A DNA stretch of 64,000 nucleotides from Kluyvera sp047971185 (GTDB lineage: Bacteria; Pseudomonadota; Gammaproteobacteria; Enterobacterales; Enterobacteriaceae), in assembly GCF_047971185.1 (NCBI RefSeq), contig NZ_JBKDZH010000023.1, positions 1 through 64,000 on the forward strand. The letters run 5' to 3'. A program made the position numbers and the translations under genes. Shown here in pieces: positions 18,520 to 26,021 of this stretch. Under the pieces are notes generated by a model that saw only the letters and a program-made list of their open reading frames with translations, was not told the origin of the DNA and did no database searches. Numbering within the stretch: position 1 is the stretch's first letter; each line of letters begins with the position of its first letter.

Positions 18520-18547
18520 GTGAAATCCTTTAAGCACGCGAAAGAAT

Positions 18548-18779
18548 AAAAAAAGCCAGCAGATAATACCTGCTGGCAAATACTCAGTCACACATGATTA
18601 GGCGAATTAATGCTCAGAGGCCGATTTCGTAACTTCCCACTGCATCAGAGAGTTCAGCACTTCAAGCCGCTGTGCCGTCGCCTGGCGGGCCAGCCAGGAA
18701 ACATTTTTGGTCGCTGCGAAATAACGCTGGTAAAACTGATGGATGGTAGACCTCGTCATAGACACCTCCTCGCTTCATC
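18548..18779 (-). ncRNA. sgrS: SgrS small RNA (dual-function)
   Basis: Hfq-dependent sRNA of the glucose-phosphate stress response that pairs with ptsG mRNA and encodes SgrT. The predicted 5' end GATGAAGCG (minus strand, from 18779) and the ptsG-pairing stretch CATGTGTGACTGAGTATT (about 18578-18595) match E. coli SgrS as I remember it. The intrinsic terminator GCCAGCAG/CTGCTGGC ends in seven U (18548-18554). Length about 232 nt. The small hairpin that E. coli has between the seed and the terminator is missing, so the seed abuts the terminator stem. Divergent from its activator sgrR. Confidence 0.93.
18607..18759 (-). CDS. sgrT: SgrT, small inhibitor of the glucose PTS permease
   Basis: 50-residue protein encoded within SgrS; SgrT blocks glucose transport by EIICB-Glc. 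It reads MTRSTIHQFYQRYFAATKNV and continues to end LMQWEVTKSASEH. The core (QFYQRYF, QRLEVLNSLMQW) aligns with E. coli SgrT (RQFYQHYF, QRLTMLEGLMQW). It is about seven residues longer than E. coli SgrT, mainly through the N-terminal TRSTIH extension, and has a changed middle (WLARQATA). AGGAGG lies a few bases upstream of the ATG. Confidence 0.9.
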   Translation of the reverse strand: MTRSTIHQFYQRYFAATKNVSWLARQATAQRLEVLNSLMQWEVTKSASEH

Positions 18780-18846
18780 GAAATCCATTATTGGCCTAAT
18801 ATAGGGATTAATAAATTGCTGAGTTTTTATCAGGAGTTCCCCTTTT

Positions 18847-20502
18847 ATGCCTTCAGGTCGCCTACAGCAGCAGTTCATCCGTTTATGGCAGTGCTGCGAG
18901 GGAAAATCGCAGGAGACGACGCTTAACGATCTGGCGGCGCTGCTGAGCTGTTCACGCCGCCATATGCGGACATTACTCAACACCATGGAGGCGCGCGGCT
19001 GGCTCACCTGGGAGGCGGAGGCCGGGCGCGGCAAGCGTTCCAGGCTCACGTTCCTCTATACCGGGCTGGCGCTACAGCAGCAGCGTGCGGAGGATCTGCT
19101 GGAGCAGGATCGGATCGATCAGCTGGTCCAGCTGGTCGGCGATAAAGCGGCGGTACGCCAGATGCTGGTGTCGCATCTCGGGCGCAGTTTCCGCCAGGGG
19201 CGGCACATTCTGCGGGTGCTTTACTATCGCCCGATGCACAACCTGCTGCCGGGAACCGCGCTCCGGCGCTCGGAAACCCACATCGCCCGGCAGATTTTCA
19301 ACGCCTTAACGCGGGTAAATGAGGCAAATGGGGAACTGGAAGCCGATATTGCACACCATTGGCAGGAAATTTCCCCCTTACACTGGCGATTTTATTTGCG
19401 TCCCGGCATCCATTTTCATCACGGACGCGAACTGGAGATGGAAGACGTCATCACCTCGCTGGAGCGCAGCATGACGCTGCCGCTGTTTTCCAACATCACG
19501 CAGATCCACTCTCCCACCGCCTGGGTGCTGGACGTGCATCTGGCGGAAGCCGACCGCTGGCTGCCGTGGCTGCTGAGCCAGGTGTCGGCGATGATCCTGC
19601 CGCGTGAGTGGCAAACGCTGCCTGATTTCTCGCGCATGCCGGTGGGCACCGGGCCGTACGCGGTCGCGCGCAACAACCTTAACCAGCTGAAGATCCTCGC
19701 TTTTGACGATTATTTTGGCTTCCGGGCGCTGATTGACGAAGTTAACGTCTGGGTACTGCCGGAAATCAGCGAGGAGCCGAACGGCGGCTTGACGCTGGAG
19801 GGGTCGACCCAGAGCGAAAAAGCGGTCGAGAGCCGGCTGGAAGAAGGCTGCTACTACCTGCTGTTCGATGCCCGCAGCAGGCTGGGCAGCAACCCGACGG
19901 TACGCCAGTGGCTGAGCCACGTGTTTCATCCCAATAATCTGCTGTACCGCGCGGGCGAGCAGCATCAGAGCCACTGGTTCCCGGCCTACGGCCTGCTGCC
20001 GCGCTGGCACCACGCGCGCAGCCGCGCCTGTGAAAAACCGGCCGGGCTGGAGTCCGTCACCCTCACCTATTATCGGGATCACGTCGAGCACCGGACCATC
20101 GGCCAGATTATGGAAGCCCTGCTGGCCGAACATCATGTCAAACTCAACATTCAGGAAGTGGACTACGACGAATGGCACCGCGGCGAGGAGGTCAGCGATA
20201 TCTGGCTCAACAGCGCCAACTTCACCCTGCCGCTGGATTTTTCGCTGTTCGCCTATCTGTATGAAGTACCGCTGATTCGCCACTGTATTCCTATCGACTG
20301 GGAGCAGGACGCGCAGCGCTGGCGAGCGGGCGACCTGCCGCAGGCCGACTGGTGCCAGCAGCTGCTGGCCAATCAGTGCGTCGTGCCGCTGATTCACCAC
20401 TGGCTGATGCTGCAAGGCCAGCGCAGTATGCGCGGAGTGCGGATGAATACGCTGGGCTGGTTTGACTTTAAATCCGCGTGGTTTGCGCCGCCGAATCCAT
20501 AG
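18847..20502 (+). CDS. sgrR: HTH-type activator SgrR
   Basis: Transcription factor that senses glucose-phosphate stress and activates sgrS and setA. 551 aa, same length as E. coli. The N-terminal winged HTH (residues about 1-110, LAALLSCSRRHMRTLLNTM) precedes a solute-binding-protein-type domain (SBP_bac_5-like, about 160-500) thought to bind the stress metabolite. C-terminus MNTLGWFDFKSAWFAPPNP is characteristic. Divergent from sgrS across 67 bp; in E. coli SgrR also represses its own gene. Confidence 0.96.
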   Translation: MPSGRLQQQFIRLWQCCEGKSQETTLNDLAALLSCSRRHMRTLLNTMEARGWLTWEAEAGRGKRSRLTFLYTGLALQQQRAEDLLEQDRIDQLVQLVGDKAAVRQMLVSHLGRSFRQGRHILRVLYYRPMHNLLPGTALRRSETHIARQIFNALTRVNEANGELEADIAHHWQEISPLHWRFYLRPGIHFHHGRELEMEDVITSLERSMTLPLFSNITQIHSPTAWVLDVHLAEADRWLPWLLSQVSAMILPREWQTLPDFSRMPVGTGPYAVARNNLNQLKILAFDDYFGFRALIDEVNVWVLPEISEEPNGGLTLEGSTQSEKAVESRLEEGCYYLLFDARSRLGSNPTVRQWLSHVFHPNNLLYRAGEQHQSHWFPAYGLLPRWHHARSRACEKPAGLESVTLTYYRDHVEHRTIGQIMEALLAEHHVKLNIQEVDYDEWHRGEEVSDIWLNSANFTLPLDFSLFAYLYEVPLIRHCIPIDWEQDAQRWRAGDLPQADWCQQLLANQCVVPLIHHWLMLQGQRSMRGVRMNTLGWFDFKSAWFAPPNP

Positions 20503-20505
20503 GGC

Positions 20506-20534
20506 TTTTGATTTATTCACGTAATCATTACAAT
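20506..20534 (+). promoter_or_regulatory. Probable thiBPQ promoter
   Basis: -10 TACAAT (20529-20534) with 17 bp to a weak -35-like TTTTGA (20506-20511). It is placed so that transcription would start just before the TPP riboswitch. Confidence 0.5.
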
Positions 20535-20542
20535 GTGCCGTT

Positions 20543-20666
20543 CTCAACGGGGTGCTGCGTGAAATGCGTGGCTGAGAGAGACCCGTCGAACCTGATCCGG
20601 ATAATCCCGGCGAAGGGATTTGAGGCTATCTCAAAATCCTTTGCCACCCATTTACTGAGGTGCAAA
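20543..20666 (+). promoter_or_regulatory. TPP riboswitch with ribosome-site-sequestering platform
   Basis: THI element in the thiB leader. The aptamer spans about 20543-20624. P1 is formed by CTCAA (20543-20547) and TTGAG (20620-20624). Conserved boxes GGCTGAGA, ACCCGTCGAACCTGATCCGG and CCGGCGAAGGGA are present. The platform contains a CTCAAA that could pair with the 3' P1 strand, and a hairpin TTGCCACC/GGTGCAA (20641-20666) that would mask the GAGGTG ribosome-binding site when TPP is bound. Confidence 0.93.
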
Positions 20667-21650
20667 GTGCTCAAAAAATTACTTCCCCTGCTGGTGCTGG
20701 CTGCCGCGCCAGCGTTCGCTAAACCCGTCCTGACGGTCTACACCTACGACTCCTTCGCCGCCGACTGGGGCCCAGGCCCGGCGGTGAAAAAAGCGTTTGA
20801 AGCCGACTGCGGCTGCGAGCTGAAGTTCGTGGCGCTGGAAGACGGCGTCTCGTTGCTCAACCGTCTGCGGATGGAAGGGAAAAACAGCAAAGCGGACGTG
20901 GTGCTGGGGCTGGATAACAACCTGCTGCAGGCGGCGACCGACACCAAACTGTTTGCCAAAAGCAACGTACCGGCCAGCGCGGTGAACGTGCCGGGCGGCT
21001 GGACCAACGACACCTTCGTGCCGTTCGACTACGGCTACTTCGCCTTCGTCTACGACAAAAACAAGCTGAAAAACCCGCCGAAAAGCCTGAAAGAGCTGGT
21101 TGAAAGCGCTCAAAAATGGCGCGTTATCTACCAGGATCCGCGCACCAGTACGCCGGGCCTGGGCCTGCTGCTGTGGATGCAAAAAGTGTACGGCGATAAA
21201 GCGCCGGAAGCCTGGCAGAAACTGGCGGCAAAAACCGTTACCGTCACCAAAGGCTGGAGCGAAGCCTACGGCCTGTTCCTGAAAGGCGAAGGTGACCTGG
21301 TGCTGAGCTACACCACCTCGCCGGCCTATCACATCATCGAAGAGAAGAAAGACAACTACGCGGCGGCGCCGTTTGCCGAAGGCCACTACCAGCAGGTGGA
21401 AGTGGCGGCGAAAACCGCCGCCAGCAAGCAGCAAAAGCTGGCGGACCAGTTCCTCAACTTTATGGTTTCTCCGGGTTTCCAGAACACTATCGCCACCGGC
21501 AACTGGATGTATCCGGTCACTCAGGTCACCCTGCCGGAAGGCTTTAACGGCTTGGTGAAACCGCAGACCGCGCTCGAGTTCACGCCGCAGCAGGTCGCCA
21601 GCGAACGTCAAAACTGGATTAATACATGGCTCCGCGCCGCCAGCCGCTAA
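20667..21650 (+). CDS. thiB: Thiamine/TPP ABC transporter periplasmic binding protein
   Basis: Periplasmic binding protein for thiamine, TMP and TPP. I chose the GTG at 20667 (V/MLKKLLPLLVLAAAPAFA, 327 aa, identical length to E. coli), since it directly follows the riboswitch-controlled GAGGTG site; upstream ATGs would lie inside the riboswitch. The signal peptide is about residues 1-18, cleaved after AFA. Mature start KPVLTVYTYDSFAADWGPGP. Its 3' end overlaps thiP by 25 bp. Confidence 0.96.
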   Translation: MLKKLLPLLVLAAAPAFAKPVLTVYTYDSFAADWGPGPAVKKAFEADCGCELKFVALEDGVSLLNRLRMEGKNSKADVVLGLDNNLLQAATDTKLFAKSNVPASAVNVPGGWTNDTFVPFDYGYFAFVYDKNKLKNPPKSLKELVESAQKWRVIYQDPRTSTPGLGLLLWMQKVYGDKAPEAWQKLAAKTVTVTKGWSEAYGLFLKGEGDLVLSYTTSPAYHIIEEKKDNYAAAPFAEGHYQQVEVAAKTAASKQQKLADQFLNFMVSPGFQNTIATGNWMYPVTQVTLPEGFNGLVKPQTALEFTPQQVASERQNWINTWLRAASR

Positions 21651-23236
21651 TCCCCGGTTGGCTCTACCCAGGGCTGACGGCCACCGCGCTGATGGTGGCC
21701 GTCGCCCTGGCGGCATTTCTGGCGCTGTGGCTCAACGCACCCGAAACGTCGTGGTCAACGCTGCTCGGCGATAGCTACCTGTGGCACGTGGTGCGCTTCT
21801 CCTTCTGGCAGGCGTTTCTCTCGGCGCTGCTGTCGGTCATACCGGCGATTTTTCTCGCCCGCGCGCTGTACCGACGGCGTTTCCCCGGCCGTCAGCTGCT
21901 GCTGCGCCTGTGCGCCATGACGCTGATCCTGCCGGTGCTGGTCGCGGTATTTGGCATTCTTACCGTTTACGGTCGTCAGGGATGGCTGGCGCAGCTGTAC
22001 GCCTGGCTCGGCTGGCAGTGGACGTTTTCCCCCTACGGCCTGCAGGGCATTTTGCTGGCGCACGTCTTTTTCAACATGCCGATGGCCACCCGCCTGCTGT
22101 TGCAGGCGCTGGAACAGATCCCCGGCGAGCAGCGCCAGCTGGCCGCCCAGCTTGGGATGCGCGGCTATCCGTTTTTCCGCTACGTGGAATGGCCGTGGAT
22201 GCGGCGACAGATTCTGCCCATCGCCACGCTGATTTTCATGCTGTGCTTCGCCAGCTTCGCCACCGTGCTGTCGCTGGGGGGCGGGCCTTCCGCCACCACC
22301 ATTGAGCTGGCGATCTACCAGGCGCTGAACTTCGACTACGATCCGGCGCGAGCGGCGATGCTGGCGCTGATTCAGATGACCTGCTGCCTGGCGCTGGTGC
22401 TGCTTAGCCAGCGCATGAGTCGCGCCATCGCCGTCGGCAATACCCAGGTTCAGGGCTGGCGCGACCCGGACGATCGCTGGCACAGCCGCATCGCCGACGC
22501 CGCGCTGATCCTACTAACGCTGCTGTTACTGCTGCCGCCGCTGCTGGCGGTGGTGGTGGACGGCATTCATCCGTCGATGCTCTCCGTCTTTCGCCAGCCG
22601 ATTTTATGGCAGGCGCTGGGTACGTCGCTGCGTATTGCTCTCGCCGCCGGGTTGCTTTGCGTTATGCTGACCATGATGCTGCTGTGGAGCAGCCGCGAGC
22701 TGCGGGCCCGCAACCAGCCGCTGGCTGGGCAGACGATGGAGCTGAGCGGGATGCTGATTCTTGCCATGCCGGGCATCGTGCTGGCCACCGGCTTCTTCCT
22801 GCTGCTTAACAACACCGTCGGCCTGCCCGACTCCGCTGACGGGATCGTGATCTTCACCAACGCGCTGATGGCGGTGCCCTACGCGCTGAAGGTGCTGGAA
22901 ACGCCGATGCGCGATATTACCGCGCGCTACAGCACGCTGTGTGATTCACTCGGGCTCTCCGGTTTTAACCGCCTGCGGGTGGTGGAACTGCGCGCCCTGA
23001 AGCGCCCGCTGGCGCAGGCGCTGGCCTTTGCCTGCGTGCTGTCGATCGGCGATTTCGGCGTGGTGGCGCTGTTCGGCAACGAGAATTTCCGCACCCTGCC
23101 GTTTTATCTCTACCAGCAGATTGGCGCCTACCGCAGCCAGGACGGCGCGGTGACCGCGCTGATTCTGCTGCTGCTCTGCTTCCTGTTATTTACCGTGATT
23201 GAAAAGTTACCCGGACGCCATGCTAAAACTGAATGA
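21626..23236 (+). CDS. thiP: Thiamine/TPP ABC transporter permease
   Basis: Inner-membrane permease, 536 aa, with two fused permease halves, each carrying a binding-protein-dependent transport motif. About 12 hydrophobic segments. The start at 21626 (MAPRRQPLIPGWLYPG) overlaps thiB by 25 bases, and the end overlaps thiQ by 17, so the three are translationally coupled. Residue pattern and length match E. coli ThiP throughout. Confidence 0.96.
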   Translation: MAPRRQPLIPGWLYPGLTATALMVAVALAAFLALWLNAPETSWSTLLGDSYLWHVVRFSFWQAFLSALLSVIPAIFLARALYRRRFPGRQLLLRLCAMTLILPVLVAVFGILTVYGRQGWLAQLYAWLGWQWTFSPYGLQGILLAHVFFNMPMATRLLLQALEQIPGEQRQLAAQLGMRGYPFFRYVEWPWMRRQILPIATLIFMLCFASFATVLSLGGGPSATTIELAIYQALNFDYDPARAAMLALIQMTCCLALVLLSQRMSRAIAVGNTQVQGWRDPDDRWHSRIADAALILLTLLLLLPPLLAVVVDGIHPSMLSVFRQPILWQALGTSLRIALAAGLLCVMLTMMLLWSSRELRARNQPLAGQTMELSGMLILAMPGIVLATGFFLLLNNTVGLPDSADGIVIFTNALMAVPYALKVLETPMRDITARYSTLCDSLGLSGFNRLRVVELRALKRPLAQALAFACVLSIGDFGVVALFGNENFRTLPFYLYQQIGAYRSQDGAVTALILLLLCFLLFTVIEKLPGRHAKTE

Positions 23237-23918
23237 TGTGACCTGGCTGTATCAGCACCTGCCGATGCGCTTTAGCGCCACGATTGCGCAGGGCGAAAAA
23301 ATCGCGGTCCTCGGCCCGAGCGGCGCGGGTAAATCCACGCTGCTGAATTTAATCGCCGGTTTTTTAACGCCGGACAGCGGCACCATCATGCTGGAAGGCC
23401 GCGTACACACCACCACGCCGCCGTCGCAGCGCCCGGTGTCGATGCTGTTTCAGGAAAACAATCTCTTCAGCCACCTGACGGTGCGCCAGAATATCGGACT
23501 GGGGATGAGCCCGCGCCTGAAGCTCAACGCCGACCAGCAGCGCAGGCTACAGGTCATCGCCGGGCAGATGGGGATTGAATCGATGCTGGAGCGGCTGCCG
23601 GGCGAACTCTCCGGCGGCCAGCGGCAGCGCGCCGCGCTGGCCCGCTGCCTGGTGCGTCAGCAGCCTATTCTGCTGCTTGATGAGCCCTTTTCCGCGCTCG
23701 ACCCGGCGCTGCGTCAGGAGATGCTGCTGCTGGTAGACGACGTGTGCCAGCGCCAGAATCTGACGCTGCTGATGGTGTCGCACAGCGTTGAAGACGCGGC
23801 GCGAATTGCGGAGCGGGCGATGGTGGTGGCGGAAGGGCGTATCGCCTGGGATGGCGATACGCAGCAGTTATTAAGCGGGAAAGCCAGCGCGTCCGCGCTG
23901 CTCGGCATTCGTGCGTAA
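23220..23918 (+). CDS. thiQ: Thiamine/TPP ABC transporter ATPase
   Basis: Nucleotide-binding subunit, 232 aa, energising ThiBP uptake. The ATG at 23220 (MLKLNDVTWLYQHLPMRF) was preferred to an in-frame upstream start inside thiP. Walker A GPSGAGKST (about 32-40), Q-loop MLFQEN, signature LSGGQRQRAALARCL (about 130-144), Walker B ILLLDEPFSALD and switch His in VSHS are all intact. Confidence 0.96.
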   Translation: MLKLNDVTWLYQHLPMRFSATIAQGEKIAVLGPSGAGKSTLLNLIAGFLTPDSGTIMLEGRVHTTTPPSQRPVSMLFQENNLFSHLTVRQNIGLGMSPRLKLNADQQRRLQVIAGQMGIESMLERLPGELSGGQRQRAALARCLVRQQPILLLDEPFSALDPALRQEMLLLVDDVCQRQNLTLLMVSHSVEDAARIAERAMVVAEGRIAWDGDTQQLLSGKASASALLGIRA

Positions 23919-23940
23919 TGTTATGCCGGATAACGGCACA

Positions 23941-24708
23941 TTACAGCCCCACCACCTTACGCAAAATATCGATATACACCGGCATCAGCGGATGACGAAT
24001 CACGCTGACCAGCGCCACCATGCCGATGCCCAGAATCAGCGGCGCCAGCCAGAGCAGACGCCCGCGGGTGAGCAGCGCGCTAAGGCGATCGTGATTCTCC
24101 TTCGCGCTGCGCCATAGCCGCCAGCCTAGCCACGCGCCCAGCCACAGCAGCAGCGCCGCGGCCAGCAGCAGCCACTTAAAGCTGGCGCTGTTCTCATCGG
24201 CGGGAATATCAATCGCCGCCCCGGCCAGAATCCCCGGCAGGAAGTACAGCGGCGGCCACAGCAGGCAGCCGATGATATTGGGGGTAATAAATTTTGCCAC
24301 CGGCAGGTCGAGCATACCCGCGACCATCGGCACCAGCGGGCGCGTCGGCCCGACGAAGCGGCCAACCAGAATGGTAAACATGCTGTGCTGGTGCAGCGCG
24401 TGCTCGGTTTTATCCAGCAGTGCCTTGTTTTTCTTCATAAACGACCAGCGATGCAGCGGCTTCTTAAAGCGCCAGCCCAGCCAGAAGGAGATCCAGTCGC
24501 CCAGCAGACAGCCCGCAATCCCCGCCAGCCACGCCTGCCAGAAGTTCACCTCGCCGCTGCCGATAAGCGCGCCAAGGCCAGCCATCATCACGGTGCCCGG
24601 CAGAATCAGCCCCACTAACGCCAGTGATTCCAGAAACGCCACCAGCGCCACCGCAATCAGCGAATAGGTGGTGGACTGCGTAATAAAGTGTTCCAGAAAT
24701 GCTTGCAT
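23941..24708 (-). CDS. yabI: DedA-family membrane protein YabI
   Basis: Inner-membrane protein of the DedA/SNARE-associated (VTT) family, 255 aa, implicated in membrane homeostasis. DedA motif features are visible: ESLALVGLILPGTVMMAGLG (about 27-46), GDWISFWLGWRFKKP and the FVGPTRPLVPMVAGMLDLP segment. Several hydrophobic helices. Converges on thiQ across 22 bp. Function of YabI itself is not well defined. Confidence 0.92.
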   Translation of the reverse strand: MQAFLEHFITQSTTYSLIAVALVAFLESLALVGLILPGTVMMAGLGALIGSGEVNFWQAWLAGIAGCLLGDWISFWLGWRFKKPLHRWSFMKKNKALLDKTEHALHQHSMFTILVGRFVGPTRPLVPMVAGMLDLPVAKFITPNIIGCLLWPPLYFLPGILAGAAIDIPADENSASFKWLLLAAALLLWLGAWLGWRLWRSAKENHDRLSALLTRGRLLWLAPLILGIGMVALVSVIRHPLMPVYIDILRKVVGL

Positions 24709-24837
24709 AGTGTGCCCGGTTTGAAAACGAAGCAGGGATTCTCCAGAGCGTCCTCTGCATCGTCAAGCCATCAATTGTCTAAATAGTTTACTGGCAAAGA
24801 CAAAAGCCGACACACAGCATTTCCTTTTCTTTACTTT

Positions 24838-25683
24838 TTATTCACACCCGGCGCGGAATTCGCTGGGGCTGGCACCGGTGCATTTTTTAAATACCCGCGA
24901 GAAATAGAGCTGATCTTCAAAGCCGACGTTGCGCCCAACGGTGGCGATCGGCATTCGCGTGGTGCTGAGCAGCAGCTTGGCCTGGCTGATGCGCTGATCC
25001 TCGCGCCAGCTCAGTACGCTCACCCCAAGCTGCTGGCGGAAAAGGTGCGACAGGCGCGACGGCGACAGGCACACGTGCTGGGCAACGCTGGCGATATCAA
25101 ACTGGCTATCGGAGAGGTGATCGCTGATGTACTGGCAGGCGTCGCGCACGCGGTTGTCCATCGGCGGATGCAGCGATTCGTTAATGGCTTCCATGCGTCG
25201 CAGCAGCAGTTGCTCAAGCAGATTAATCGCCAGCAGTTCGGAATAGCGCCCGACCCCCTGCCCGGCGTCAATAATCTTGCCGAACAGCTCGGAGATTTCC
25301 GCCTGGTGCGCTTCATCCGGGCGATAAAAGCCGGTTTGCGCCACGATAGCGGGCCAGTTCAGCCACTCGTGCCAGTAGGCGCGCGGGCGGAAATAGACCC
25401 ACTGGTGATACCACTCGCTGGCGTCCGGATGACGGCCATAGTGGTGAATCTCACCCGGCGGAAACAGCAGCATATCGCCCTGACGGCAGACAAACTGTTT
25501 GCCCTGGTTTTCAATCACCCCTTCCCCACGCACCGTCAGGTTCAGAATGAAGCCTTTCATGCCCAGCGGCCGGTCGATAAAAAAGTCCAGGTAGCCACCG
25601 GCTTCAATCGGCGTTAGCCCCGCCACCAGGTGGGCGTTAAAGGAATAACCAGGCAGCAGGGGATCGTTTTGCATTTCAGCCAT
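24838..25683 (-). CDS. araC: Arabinose operon regulator AraC
   Basis: Dual activator/repressor of araBAD: binds L-arabinose in the N-terminal cupin domain and DNA through two C-terminal HTH motifs. 281 aa, ending FRAGCE, about eleven residues shorter than the 292-residue E. coli protein. Arm and cupin residues 1-170 include NDPLLPGYSFNAHLVAGLTP and PPGEIHHYGRHPD. HTH1 is about 197-215 (FDIASVAQHVCLSPSRLSHLF) and HTH2 about 245-265 (PIATVGRNVGFEDQLYFSR). Divergent from araBAD. Confidence 0.96.
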   Translation of the reverse strand: MAEMQNDPLLPGYSFNAHLVAGLTPIEAGGYLDFFIDRPLGMKGFILNLTVRGEGVIENQGKQFVCRQGDMLLFPPGEIHHYGRHPDASEWYHQWVYFRPRAYWHEWLNWPAIVAQTGFYRPDEAHQAEISELFGKIIDAGQGVGRYSELLAINLLEQLLLRRMEAINESLHPPMDNRVRDACQYISDHLSDSQFDIASVAQHVCLSPSRLSHLFRQQLGVSVLSWREDQRISQAKLLLSTTRMPIATVGRNVGFEDQLYFSRVFKKCTGASPSEFRAGCE

Positions 25684-25711
25684 TTCTGCACGCTCTCACT
25701 GATATCTAAAG

Positions 25712-25985
25712 AAACCAATTATCCATATTCGGCTTTTAATCGGTACGGCAGCCGCGCTCAATCAATAACAGAACCGGTGCTGCTGTCAACTCTGTTATTT
25801 CAAGGCACTTAGAGAACAAACCCGCAAGAGAAACCGACTCACAACCACAACTGAAGTGTCTATAAAGACGGCAGGAAAGTCCACATTGATTATTTGCACG
25901 GCGTCACACTTTGAGATGCCACAGCAATATTGTCCATAAGATTAGCGGTTCCAGCCTGACGGTTTTTGTCGGGGATATCTACTGT
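25712..25985 (+). promoter_or_regulatory. araC-araBAD control region (O2, O1, CRP, I1-I2, PBAD)
   Basis: The 338-bp gap (25684-26021) reproduces the E. coli arrangement. An araO2-like half-site (CCAATTATCCATATT, 25712-25729) lies in the araC leader. araO1 is at about 25854-25884 (AAGTGTCTATAAAGACGG). A CRP site follows at 25888-25911 (TTGCACGGCGTCACA). araI1 is at 25922-25938 (AATATTGTCCATA) and I2 at 25942-25959 (TTAGCGGTTCCAGCCTGA), overlapping the -35 CTGACG (25956-25961). The -10 TACTGT is at 25980-25985. The O2-I1 distance of about 210 bp supports looping as in E. coli. Confidence 0.88.
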
Positions 25986-26021
25986 TTCACTATCACGTAT
26001 TCTTTGAGATGGAGTAACACG

